NCBI GenBank assembly: GCA_028284445.1
Contig: JANQRS010000029.1
Coordinates: forward strand, 124,001 to 188,000
Direction: 5' to 3'
DNA length: 64,000 nt
DNA from: Calditrichia bacterium
Lineage (GTDB): Bacteria; Calditrichota; Calditrichia; RBG-13-44-9; J075
Shown: in pieces, positions 25,734 to 33,278 of the stretch
Position numbering within the stretch: position 1 is the stretch's first letter
Layout of the letters: each line of letters opens with the position of its first letter
Made by a program: the position numbers and the translations under genes
Notes under the pieces: generated by a model
What the model saw: the letters and a program-made list of their open reading frames with translations, nothing else
Told to the model about the DNA's origin: nothing
Database searches by the model: none

Positions 25734-26303
25734 ATGGAAGCAACAACTCTTACCACGATGTCATCTGATTTGCAAAGCCTGGTGCAGCGCATTCGTGAAG
25801 GAGACACCTGTGCGGAAAGGGAACTACTGGACAAGTATTACATAATTGATCGCATCCGTATGATGATCTCCAGGAAACTGATTGCCAGCGATGAAGATAA
25901 GAGCGATTTGCTGATTGAGATTGCCAGCGCATTTATCATCTCGCTGCGCGAAGGGATGTATGATCCTAATCGCGGAAACCTTGGGTCCTACCTTTGGGGA
26001 ATTACCAGCAATCGCATCGGCAAATATTTGCGCCGCAAGGAGCGCCGCCGGATTATGACCGAGATGGTCACCGAACCGGTCGCGACACGCTGCAGCAGCG
26101 ATACTTTGCTCGAACGCGCTGAAACCCAAAGACGGCTGAAGCGCTTGATCGGCCGCCTGGATAGCAAATATCAGCAGGTTATACTGCTCCGCTATTATCA
26201 GGAGCTGGCGATCCCGGAAATTGCAGAGCAGCTGAATATCGGCGAAAGGCAGGTTTACAACCGCATTCACTATGCCCTGCGTTTGCTTGGCAACTTGATG
26301 TAA
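25734..26303 (+). CDS. Sigma-70 family RNA polymerase sigma factor (ECF-like)
   Basis: 189 residues with two sigma regions: region 2 at about 15-105 (ERELLDKYYIIDRIRMMI, MYDPNRGNLGSYLWGITSNRI, a common sigma-factor pattern) and region 4 at about 133-189 (LDSKYQQVILLRYYQELAIPEIAEQLNIGERQVYNRI). Region 3 is absent, as in ECF factors. It is placed between the NfeD-like and flotillin genes, and no anti-sigma factor gene adjoins it. I prefer the ATG at 25734 over the GTG six bases earlier because GAAGG lies at a better distance. Its target promoters are unknown. Confidence 0.85.
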   Translation: MEATTLTTMSSDLQSLVQRIREGDTCAERELLDKYYIIDRIRMMISRKLIASDEDKSDLLIEIASAFIISLREGMYDPNRGNLGSYLWGITSNRIGKYLRRKERRRIMTEMVTEPVATRCSSDTLLERAETQRRLKRLIGRLDSKYQQVILLRYYQELAIPEIAEQLNIGERQVYNRIHYALRLLGNLM

Positions 26304-26344
26304 CACGAAAAAACGTCAACTAACATATAACTGAGGAGAACCCG

Positions 26345-27805
26345 ATGGAAACGATTGCAATGGTTATCGCAATTTTGGCCGGCATTTCACTGCTGGTTGC
26401 AATGGTCATCAGCCGCTTTTTGATGGTCTGTCATCCCAATGAAGTAATTGTATTGTCCGGACGACAACGAAAACTGAGTAGCGGTGCCACGGTTGGTTAT
26501 CGCATTATCCGCGGTGGACGCACCATCCGGGTTCCGGTGCTGGAAAAGGCTGCCCGCATGTCCCTGGAAACCATTCCGCTGGAGCTTCTGGTCAAGAATG
26601 CCTATTCCAAAGGCGGCATCCCTTTAACTGTTGAAGCAGTTGCCAATATCAAGATCGATTCTACTGAACCGGCATTCGGTAATGCCGTAGAGCGCTTTCT
26701 TGGCAAGCCGGCGATGGAACTGCATCGTATTGCCAAGGATACCCTGGAAGGCAACCTTCGCGGTGTGGTCGCTACCCTGACTCCGGAAGAGGTAAATGAA
26801 GATCGCCTGAAGTTTGCCCAAAGCTTAATTGAAGAGGCTGATAGCGATCTGCAGCAGTTGGGTTTGCAGCTTGATACCTTCAAAATACAGAACGTTTCTG
26901 ATGACGCCGGATATCTCGATTCGATCGGTCGCCGCAAAACAGCTGAAGTAATTTCCGCAGCCCGTCAGGCCGAGGCCGTCAAAACGGCTGAGGCAGAAGA
27001 AGCAGAAGCCGCCTCCCGCCAGCGTGCTGAAGTTGCCAAGGCAATGGCGGAGCAGGAAATTCGCAGCGCGCAGATTGAAACGCAGCGCGAGATTGAAATT
27101 CGCGATGCCGTGGCCGCACAGCGCATTGAGGAAGAAAAGAACAATCTGCGAATCAAAAAGGCTGAGCTGGAAAAAGATGCGATTATCAAGGAAAAGGAAG
27201 CGCTGGTCGCCGGAGAAAGAGCACAGGCCAAGTTCGAGCAGTTTACGGAAGATGAGCGCATTGCCCTGCAGAAGAAGCGTTTGATGGCCGACGTGATAGA
27301 GCCGGCACGTGCCAGGAAAGTTGCCCGCGAATTGGATGCCCAGGGAGATGCGGCTACAATCGTAGAAGACGGCAAAGCCAATATTCTGGTTCTGCAGAAA
27401 ATGATCGAAACCTGGCAAAGCGCCAATGGCGACGGCGAAAAGATTTTTATGATGAACATGCTTCCGGAAATCATCGCGACGCTGTCCGATACCGTCAATA
27501 AGGTAACGATCGACAAGGTTAGCGTGATCGATTCCGGTGGTGATGGCGGCGGCAATGGCGTTGCCCGCTTTATCAATCAACTCCCGGCATCTGTCATCTC
27601 GCTTTCAGAGCAGATTGAAAATGCAACCGGGGTCAATATACTAAGCCAGTTTGCCAGCAACGGATCAGAGATGCCGGTCTTGCCGGATCACTTCCTGAAT
27701 GGGCATGCTGAAAAGGACAACATAACCTCTGAGCCGGATAACGGCGCCCCTGGAACAGACACTGCAGAAGTACTGGACGAAGCACCTGCCACGGAAGCCG
27801 GGTGA
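26345..27805 (+). CDS. Flotillin / YqiK-like SPFH-domain protein
   Basis: 486 residues. A single N-terminal membrane helix (MVIAILAGISLLVAMVI) is followed by the SPFH/band-7 domain at about 30-200 (RGGRTIRVPVLEKAARMSLE, IPLTVEAVANIKI) and a long Ala/Glu-rich coiled coil at about 200-330 that mediates oligomerisation. The tail past residue 440 is acidic and probably disordered. Flotillins organise membrane microdomains; YqiK/FloT work with a small NfeD-like partner, present here. GAGGAG precedes the ATG, and a strong terminator follows the stop codon. Confidence 0.93.
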   Translation: METIAMVIAILAGISLLVAMVISRFLMVCHPNEVIVLSGRQRKLSSGATVGYRIIRGGRTIRVPVLEKAARMSLETIPLELLVKNAYSKGGIPLTVEAVANIKIDSTEPAFGNAVERFLGKPAMELHRIAKDTLEGNLRGVVATLTPEEVNEDRLKFAQSLIEEADSDLQQLGLQLDTFKIQNVSDDAGYLDSIGRRKTAEVISAARQAEAVKTAEAEEAEAASRQRAEVAKAMAEQEIRSAQIETQREIEIRDAVAAQRIEEEKNNLRIKKAELEKDAIIKEKEALVAGERAQAKFEQFTEDERIALQKKRLMADVIEPARARKVARELDAQGDAATIVEDGKANILVLQKMIETWQSANGDGEKIFMMNMLPEIIATLSDTVNKVTIDKVSVIDSGGDGGGNGVARFINQLPASVISLSEQIENATGVNILSQFASNGSEMPVLPDHFLNGHAEKDNITSEPDNGAPGTDTAEVLDEAPATEAG

Positions 27806-27816
27806 TCGCCATGCGG

Positions 27817-27851
27817 GCGCAGGCGCCGGAAACGGTGCCTGCGCTTTTTTT
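27817..27851 (+). terminator. Strong intrinsic terminator after the flotillin gene
   Basis: GCGCAGGCGCC and GGTGCCTGCGC pair over 11 bp (one G-U) around a GGAAAC loop, followed by seven T. It ends the first psp transcript. The gap to 28128 shows no further clear element. Confidence 0.93.
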
Positions 27852-28128
27852 AAGAGCGGTTTGAAAATTCGTGCGGAAAGTATGGTAAATTATACAAGTT
27901 GATGACTATATTTGAACGACCTGCTCTTGCTGCAATATCAGGTCCCCGAAAGTAATCCTGGTCATTGGGAAACTGCAAAATGCCAACCAACGGTAGCGAA
28001 TATCAAATCGTGGTGACGCGACATGGTATTTCCGGTCGAAAATAATAAAATAGTGGTTGCTCGCAAAAACCTTTTCGCCTTATGATGGGATGTCGTTGAT
28101 GATGAAATTTAAGGAGCATTAGTCTTTT

Positions 28129-28566
28129 ATGTCCGTTTTTTCACGACTCTATGAAATTGTTCGCGCCAATCTCAATTTTGGCAGAACAACCGAGATTCCC
28201 TCCGGAGAAACATTCTACGAAGAGTTTAAGCGCAAGCAAGCCGCCCGGAATCGTAATTCCGCAAATAATGGAAACAATTACCAGGATGCTTACGATACCT
28301 CAAACAATGCCGGTTATGAAGATTATGACGCTCATGGCAGCGCCGACGACGATGGCAAAGACCCTGAGCTTGCCCAATATTACGCGAATTTGGAAGTGCC
28401 TTACGGTTCAGATCTGGAAACTGTTCGCAAGGCCTGGAAAGAGTTACTCCGTAAATATCATCCCGATTTACACTCCCAGGATCCCGACAAGCAGCGTCTG
28501 TCAAATGAATTGGTGCAGGAGATAAATTCTGCTTATCGCGAGTTGGAGAAGAGATTGAAATCCTAA
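28129..28566 (+). CDS. J-domain protein with PspA-like N-terminal helix
   Basis: 145 residues. The C-terminal part from about residue 84 is a J domain with the HPD tripeptide at 111-113 (KYHPDLH) and flanking helices, which would stimulate an Hsp70 (DnaK). Residues about 40-80 are Asn/Asp/Tyr-rich and probably disordered. The first 16 residues, MSVFSRLYEIVRANLN, resemble the amphipathic membrane helix that opens PspA/Vipp1 proteins. This suggests, as inference, that it brings Hsp70 to the membrane or to PspA assemblies, comparable to the chloroplast CDJ2/HSP70B action on VIPP1. AAGGAG lies 13 bases upstream; an in-frame TAG rules out a longer protein. Confidence 0.85.
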   Translation: MSVFSRLYEIVRANLNFGRTTEIPSGETFYEEFKRKQAARNRNSANNGNNYQDAYDTSNNAGYEDYDAHGSADDDGKDPELAQYYANLEVPYGSDLETVRKAWKELLRKYHPDLHSQDPDKQRLSNELVQEINSAYRELEKRLKS

Positions 28567-28611
28567 CAGTGCTTTGTATAGTTGTTTTACTACTTATGAT
28601 GGAGGAACATA

Positions 28612-29010
28612 ATGTCTGAGAAGTTCGAAGTTGTCAGAAATTATTTGCTGGATATGGACATGAAAATTGTCAGGGAAGAAGAAGGGGAAGAAGTATTTGT
28701 TGTTGAAGATTTGGACAACGGGATTCGGAACCTGATTATTGATTGTGAGGCACCTTTGCTGGTATTGGAACAGCTGATCATGGCCGTTGCTGATGATGAC
28801 CGCGAAGATTTATATCGCCGGCTTCTGCAGATGAATCGCACGCTGATTCATGGTGCATTTGTACTGGATGAAGAAGCCAAATACGTCTTCTTCCGCGATA
28901 CGCTGCAAATCGACAATCTCGATTTTAATGAGTTGGAAGGCTCAATTCATGCACTCACTATGGGGTTGGCTGAAAACGCGGACGAATTGCTGGCGTACGC
29001 CAAGAAGTAA
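28612..29010 (+). CDS. YbjN-like (CesT/Tir-chaperone-fold) protein
   Basis: 132 residues, acidic, soluble, without signal peptide. The pattern RRLLQMNRTLIHGAFVLDEE and the C-terminal LDFNELEGSIHALTMGLAENADEL match the YbjN family, often labelled molecular chaperone Tir. These share the fold of type III secretion chaperones, but no secretion system is seen here. It lies between the J-domain gene and the second pspA and has GGAGG six bases before the ATG. A chaperone-like or adaptor role for PspA is inferred from context only. Confidence 0.7.
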   Translation: MSEKFEVVRNYLLDMDMKIVREEEGEEVFVVEDLDNGIRNLIIDCEAPLLVLEQLIMAVADDDREDLYRRLLQMNRTLIHGAFVLDEEAKYVFFRDTLQIDNLDFNELEGSIHALTMGLAENADELLAYAKK

Positions 29011-29058
29011 GATTATTGCTGATAATAGACAATCAAATACTTTACGAAGGAGACGAAC

Positions 29059-29772
29059 ATGGGACTTTTATCAAGAATTTTTAGATTCTTTCGGTCCGAA
29101 TCCCATTCGGTAATGGACAAACTGGAAGATCCGATCAAGATGACGGAGCAGGGTATCCGCGATCTGAAAAAGGATTTGCAGTCGGCAATGAAAAGCCTTG
29201 CAGAAGTAAAGGCGTTATCCATTCGCATGAAACGTGATGGTACCGACAATCAAAAAATGGCCAAAGACTACGAGCGCAAAGCAATGATGCTCTTGCAAAA
29301 AGCACAAAACGGGAGCATTGATCAGGCAGAAGCAGATCGCCTTGCGACGGAAGCCTTGACGAAGAAAGAAGAAATTGACGGCCGGGCAAAAGAACTGTTG
29401 ACCAATCACAAACATCAGCAGAAAATGGCTGATCAGCTACAGAATAAGGTGCAAAAGTTGAAATCTTCGATTTCCAAGTATGAAAACGAATTGGTGACAC
29501 TTCGCGCCCGTGCCCGCACGGCTGAATCAATGAAAAAGATCAATAAGCAAATTGCCCAGGTAGATTCAACCGGAACAATTGCCATGCTGGAAAAAATGAA
29601 GGACAAGGTCAACGAGGAGGAAGCCTTGGCGGAAGCATACGGCGATATGGCTGAAATCGGTGGCACTCTTGATGAAGATATCGAAAAAGCCCTCGGCGAA
29701 GGTGGCGCATCCATTTCGGTTGCGGATTCGCTTGCAGCAATGAAGGAAAAGCTGGCAGCCGGCAAGTCTTAA
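29059..29772 (+). CDS. PspA/IM30 family protein, copy 2
   Basis: 237 residues, almost entirely helical. It opens with an amphipathic helix (MGLLSRIFRFFRSESHSVMD), followed by KLEDPIKMTEQGIRDLKKDL, the PspA domain signature. It differs clearly from copy 1 (24138-24848), so the two are old paralogues rather than a recent duplication. It would coat or remodel the inner membrane. AAGGAG precedes the ATG. The operon with the J-domain and YbjN-like genes has no obvious sigma-54 promoter, so it may respond to other signals. Confidence 0.88.
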   Translation: MGLLSRIFRFFRSESHSVMDKLEDPIKMTEQGIRDLKKDLQSAMKSLAEVKALSIRMKRDGTDNQKMAKDYERKAMMLLQKAQNGSIDQAEADRLATEALTKKEEIDGRAKELLTNHKHQQKMADQLQNKVQKLKSSISKYENELVTLRARARTAESMKKINKQIAQVDSTGTIAMLEKMKDKVNEEEALAEAYGDMAEIGGTLDEDIEKALGEGGASISVADSLAAMKEKLAAGKS

Positions 29773-29798
29773 TCCTGAGTTAACATTTTTCTGATACA

Positions 29799-29848
29799 GA
29801 GACATCCCCCTGTATCCCCTTTCGAAGGGGGATGCAGGGGGATGTCTC
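29799..29848. terminator. Palindrome family B, copy 1, acting as terminator
   Basis: Arms starting GAGACATCCCC and ending GGGGATGTCTC form a nearly perfect 50-bp palindrome with TTCGAA at the centre. It is followed by GTTTTT, so it can act as an intrinsic terminator for the second pspA transcript while belonging to a dispersed repeat family. Confidence 0.85.
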
Positions 29849-29852
29849 GTTT

Positions 29853-29889
29853 TTAAAAGTGTAAGCCAATACCAGCCTTACACTTTTAA
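29853..29889. terminator. Second hairpin after pspA copy 2
   Basis: TTAAAAGTGTAAG and CTTACACTTTTAA pair perfectly over 13 bp around an 11-base loop, immediately after the family-B palindrome. Tandem hairpins suggest strong insulation from the next operon. Confidence 0.7.
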
Positions 29890-29960
29890 GCATCATCCCT
29901 ACAGTAAAAACAATCTCGGCATTTCATGTAAGACTTTGTTTCTATTGATTTTGTGTTTTT

Positions 29961-29975
29961 TGGCACATTTTTTCC
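29961..29975 (+). promoter_or_regulatory. Degenerate sigma-54-like element (weak candidate)
   Basis: TGGCACATTTTTTCC has a perfect -24 hexamer, but the -12 element reads TTCC instead of TTGC at the right spacing. It lies 78 bp before the lipoprotein gene that heads an operon encoding a sigma-54 activator, which makes autoregulation thinkable. The -12 mismatch is serious. Confidence 0.25.
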
Positions 29976-30052
29976 TTTGTTCAAATGGCAACGGCTTGAA
30001 GGCCCTTTTGAAAATGACTATATTGTTAACAGTATCCGCAAAGGAGAAGAGA

Positions 30053-30964
30053 ATGGAAATCACCAAACGGCAGGCCAAATCAATACTATTTATTCTTATC
30101 GCTCTGGCAATTTGCTTCACCGCTTGTGAAACCACTTCCAAAACTGTACTTGATGCCGGGGGAGATTCCGGGGATCAGGTGTTGATTATTAACCGCGAGG
30201 GCAGCGAGGATCCCGCAAGTACGCTTGGCGCCGATGTTAACGAATTGTCACGTATCAACCTTTGGCGGTACAGCAGTGATACCTGGGGAGCAAGTCTGTG
30301 GACGGTGACTGATCATGACAGTATGATCGCCCTCGATTATGGAACAGCTTCGCTCGATAATTTTCAGCTGGAGGAGTTGGATACCAATAATGTCCGCTAT
30401 TGGCTGAGTTCAGAAGATCCGGAAGATCCGGAATTTGAGGACCGCTATATTCCATATGTCTTTCAGGTTTCCAGCCATCGCCTGGCGCCCCTGGGAGGCG
30501 AGGCCTTTACCGGCACAACCACCTTTAGTGTTAGCGGATCCCCGGAAGTTGCTGACCTTACTGTCGAAATCGACCTCCCCGATCAATACAACGAAATTAC
30601 CAATCTTGATGATATTAAGCAGAACGGTGTTGATCCCAATCAAGACCTGACGCTGACTTTTGCCACTCCGATTGGCACTGGCTATGCCCGTGTCGCTCTT
30701 GGCGAAATCATCGAAGAGAATTTATCAACCCAATACCGCCGACATGTTACAATCCAGGTTGTGGAGGAAACAGATACAATGGTAATTCCAGCTGCTGAAT
30801 TACAAAATTTGATGGCCATCAGTAGCGGAAGCACTTATTGGCTGGGTATGTGGGATTCAAAAAAGGTTGACGAAATTGAAATTCGTGGGCATAACGGTAA
30901 CTTACTGCCTGCAGTGGACGTTGTTTTTAGCAGTAGTCAAAACACACAGTTTTCTTTTAAATAG
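30053..30964 (+). CDS. Lipoprotein heading the CHASE2/sigma-54 operon
   Basis: 303 residues with a lipoprotein signal ending ICFTAC (lipid anchor at Cys25). The mature part is beta-rich and acidic; I recognise no domain. AAGGAG six bases before the ATG decides the start, removing 39 codons of in-frame extension. It ends 34 bp before the membrane sigma-54 activator, so it is part of that operon. A periplasmic or surface role as ligand or partner of the sensor is possible but unproven. Confidence 0.75.
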   Translation: MEITKRQAKSILFILIALAICFTACETTSKTVLDAGGDSGDQVLIINREGSEDPASTLGADVNELSRINLWRYSSDTWGASLWTVTDHDSMIALDYGTASLDNFQLEELDTNNVRYWLSSEDPEDPEFEDRYIPYVFQVSSHRLAPLGGEAFTGTTTFSVSGSPEVADLTVEIDLPDQYNEITNLDDIKQNGVDPNQDLTLTFATPIGTGYARVALGEIIEENLSTQYRRHVTIQVVEETDTMVIPAAELQNLMAISSGSTYWLGMWDSKKVDEIEIRGHNGNLLPAVDVVFSSSQNTQFSFK

Positions 30965-30998
30965 GTTTTTGCACCATGCTTCCCAGGTTCATGACCCA

Positions 30999-33278
30999 AT
31001 GAGTAACGTATTAATATTCTGCGGGGAGGACCAGCAAATCGTCAGAAGATTTCTGGCGATTTGTGTGTTTCTTGCCCTTCTTGCACCTGCCAATGTTGGT
31101 GGACAAGCGGTTATCCATGTGGTGATCGAGGAGGCCGATGTAACAACATTGGGAAGCTGGCCGCTCAATCGAAAGTGGCATGCGGCGGCCCTCAACAACC
31201 TGGTTAGCAGCGGCGCCCAACGCATCTTTATGGACATTGCTTTTCCGCAGGCGGATGTCGCTCATCCCGAATCAGACGACTACTTTTTTTCGATCCTGGA
31301 AACGAATCCTCATATATTCCTGTTGACATCGCCTGAGAATATCGAGGGTGAGATGGTTCTCCTACTGGGGAATCGCGAACTGCCGGCAAGCCGCTTTTTT
31401 GCTCCGTTTTCGCAAACATTTTCGGTTGACAGAAACCACATCAAACTGCAGCCGTTTGCAACCAAAAGCCTTCTTCATAACATGCTGTCGGAATCCATGC
31501 CGCGGTATTCTGCCTTGATTGATTTCCCGGCAAGCGTACCTCCGGCGCACTATAGCTTTCAGCAGGTTCTGGCGAATGCGGTTGACTGCAAGGCAAAGGA
31601 TGTTGTAATTAGCATTGATGTTCCCGGTGTTACTTCCTACATCGTCAAATCGGATGCGGAACACCCGTTTACTACTACCGAGCTACAGTTGCATGCGCTG
31701 CGGGAAATAAAGAACGGAAAATACTACTCCGTTTGGTCTAACTGGTATTTTGGCAGCCTCATGTTGCTTGTGCTGCTCCCGCTGATTTTCTTGCCGCCAA
31801 GGATTGGCAAGATGCCTGCCGGTATAATTAGCATTTGTGCAGCACTGATCATCTTCGCCCTTTTCGGGATTCAGCGTATCTATGTAGCAAACATATGGTA
31901 TCTCATTTTCCTGGTGCCGCTTGCCGCAATGATGTACCAATATGTAAGCCAAAGAACAGACTCCTCGGATTCAAACCGTACGGCTCAGCCCAAACTGTCG
32001 TCGGTAGAGCCGGAATCTACCAAACTGTCTGGTGAGATCAATCAGCTGCGCTATAAGCTAAAATTCTACGAGCATCTAGAAAGTCAGGATGAATCTGCTC
32101 CGGTCACGTCACTACATGAGACTCATGGGATTTTGTGTGATCCCAAGTCTCCCTTACTGCCAATTTTGGAGAAAGCAACGAAGATTGCCGCCACAACCAT
32201 ACCGGTGATGATCTTAGGCGAGTCCGGCGTTGGCAAAGAAAAAGTCGCCCAATTCATTCACAATAGCTCGGCGAGATCTCAGAAGCCATTTATCGCTGTT
32301 AATTGTGCCGCTTTGAACGAAAATTTGATCGAATCGGAGCTCTTTGGTCATGAAGCGGGGGCCTTTACAGGTGCTAGCAAGCGTAAGATCGGGCGCTTCG
32401 AAATGGCTGATGGCGGCACCTTGTTCCTGGATGAGATTGGAGAAACCAGCCTTTCCACCCAGGTAAAGCTGCTTCGGGTTTTGCAGGAAGGCGTATTTGA
32501 GCGGGTCGGTGGCACTGAAGAGATTCATATTTCCGTGAGAATTATTACTGCCACACATCGTTCCCTGAAGTCCAGTATCGAAATGGGCGTATTCCGATCG
32601 GATCTCTTTTTTCGCCTAAACGGATTTCCATTGACTGTTCCACCGCTGCGGGAGAGGAAGATGGACATCGAATATCTCTTCCGAAAAGCACTTCTTGAAA
32701 GCAATCCGGAGCTCAAAATTTCCCAGCCCATTATCAATTGGCTGGTCATCCAGCATTGGCCGGGAAATGTGCGCGAATTATTAAGTGCCATCCAAAGAGC
32801 GGCCATCAATGCCGATTTGAGCTCCCGAAATTTTCTACTGCCCAAGGATTTTGAGTTGCAGGAGCCGGTGATGCTTGCGCCAGATGCGGGCGAACTTTTA
32901 TCGGAGCGAATTCTGGAATGCTTGCAAAAACATAAATTCAAGCATCGCTGTATATCGGCTACAGCAGCGGAACTATCTATCCATCGCGTAACAGTTACTG
33001 AATATTTTCGCGGTTGGATTATCCGTCTTTTGCTTAAGAACAAGCTGGACCTGCAGGCGGTTCAAGCTGAATTAAGAGGGGGGACGGAAGTGAAAGATAT
33101 GACGCAGTTCAGGCTTCGAGTTGAAAAATACAGCCGCTCAATTCTTGATAAGATCAAAGAGGGTCTTGCTGCGCAGGAAACGGAGAAAGAGATTCAGAGT
33201 CGCCGGTTCAAAAATATCCCGGGCGAATTTGAAGCGGAACTCCTCGCGCTCATTGTTGAAATAAAGGGAATAGGATGA
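30999..33278 (+). CDS. Membrane sensor with CHASE2-like domain fused to sigma-54 AAA+ activator
   Basis: About 760 residues. Order: one membrane helix (FLAICVFLALLAP), a periplasmic CHASE2-like region at about 30-245 (LNRKWHAAALNNLVSSGAQR, IFMDIAFPQADVAHPESD), three membrane helices at about 250-335, a linker, then a sigma-54 interaction AAA+ domain. Walker A is GESGVGKE from residue 407 and the sigma-54 loop is GAFTGA at 454-459. HWPGNVREL and a C-terminal helix-turn-helix-like segment (ATAAELSIHRVTVTEYF) follow. One plus three helices around the sensor is the standard CHASE2 topology. It would turn an extracytoplasmic signal directly into sigma-54 promoter opening from the membrane. Start is uncertain: GGGGAGGA at 31023-31030 has only an ATC codon at the right distance. 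Confidence 0.85.
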   Translation: MSNVLIFCGEDQQIVRRFLAICVFLALLAPANVGGQAVIHVVIEEADVTTLGSWPLNRKWHAAALNNLVSSGAQRIFMDIAFPQADVAHPESDDYFFSILETNPHIFLLTSPENIEGEMVLLLGNRELPASRFFAPFSQTFSVDRNHIKLQPFATKSLLHNMLSESMPRYSALIDFPASVPPAHYSFQQVLANAVDCKAKDVVISIDVPGVTSYIVKSDAEHPFTTTELQLHALREIKNGKYYSVWSNWYFGSLMLLVLLPLIFLPPRIGKMPAGIISICAALIIFALFGIQRIYVANIWYLIFLVPLAAMMYQYVSQRTDSSDSNRTAQPKLSSVEPESTKLSGEINQLRYKLKFYEHLESQDESAPVTSLHETHGILCDPKSPLLPILEKATKIAATTIPVMILGESGVGKEKVAQFIHNSSARSQKPFIAVNCAALNENLIESELFGHEAGAFTGASKRKIGRFEMADGGTLFLDEIGETSLSTQVKLLRVLQEGVFERVGGTEEIHISVRIITATHRSLKSSIEMGVFRSDLFFRLNGFPLTVPPLRERKMDIEYLFRKALLESNPELKISQPIINWLVIQHWPGNVRELLSAIQRAAINADLSSRNFLLPKDFELQEPVMLAPDAGELLSERILECLQKHKFKHRCISATAAELSIHRVTVTEYFRGWIIRLLLKNKLDLQAVQAELRGGTEVKDMTQFRLRVEKYSRSILDKIKEGLAAQETEKEIQSRRFKNIPGEFEAELLALIVEIKGIG

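Noticed and set aside
26825..27580. 251- and 203-codon minus-strand frames opposite the flotillin gene
   Set aside because: Shadows of the Ala/Glu-rich coiled-coil coding strand; composition is low-complexity (Ser/Ala or Phe/Leu rich) without motifs.
28050..28080. Sigma-54 promoter ahead of the J-domain gene (GTGGTTGCTCGC)
   Set aside because: The spacing between GG and a GC does not match the required ten bases.
31023..31040. ATC as the definite start codon of the membrane sigma-54 activator
   Set aside because: Non-canonical start codons of this type are very rare, so only the ambiguity is reported.
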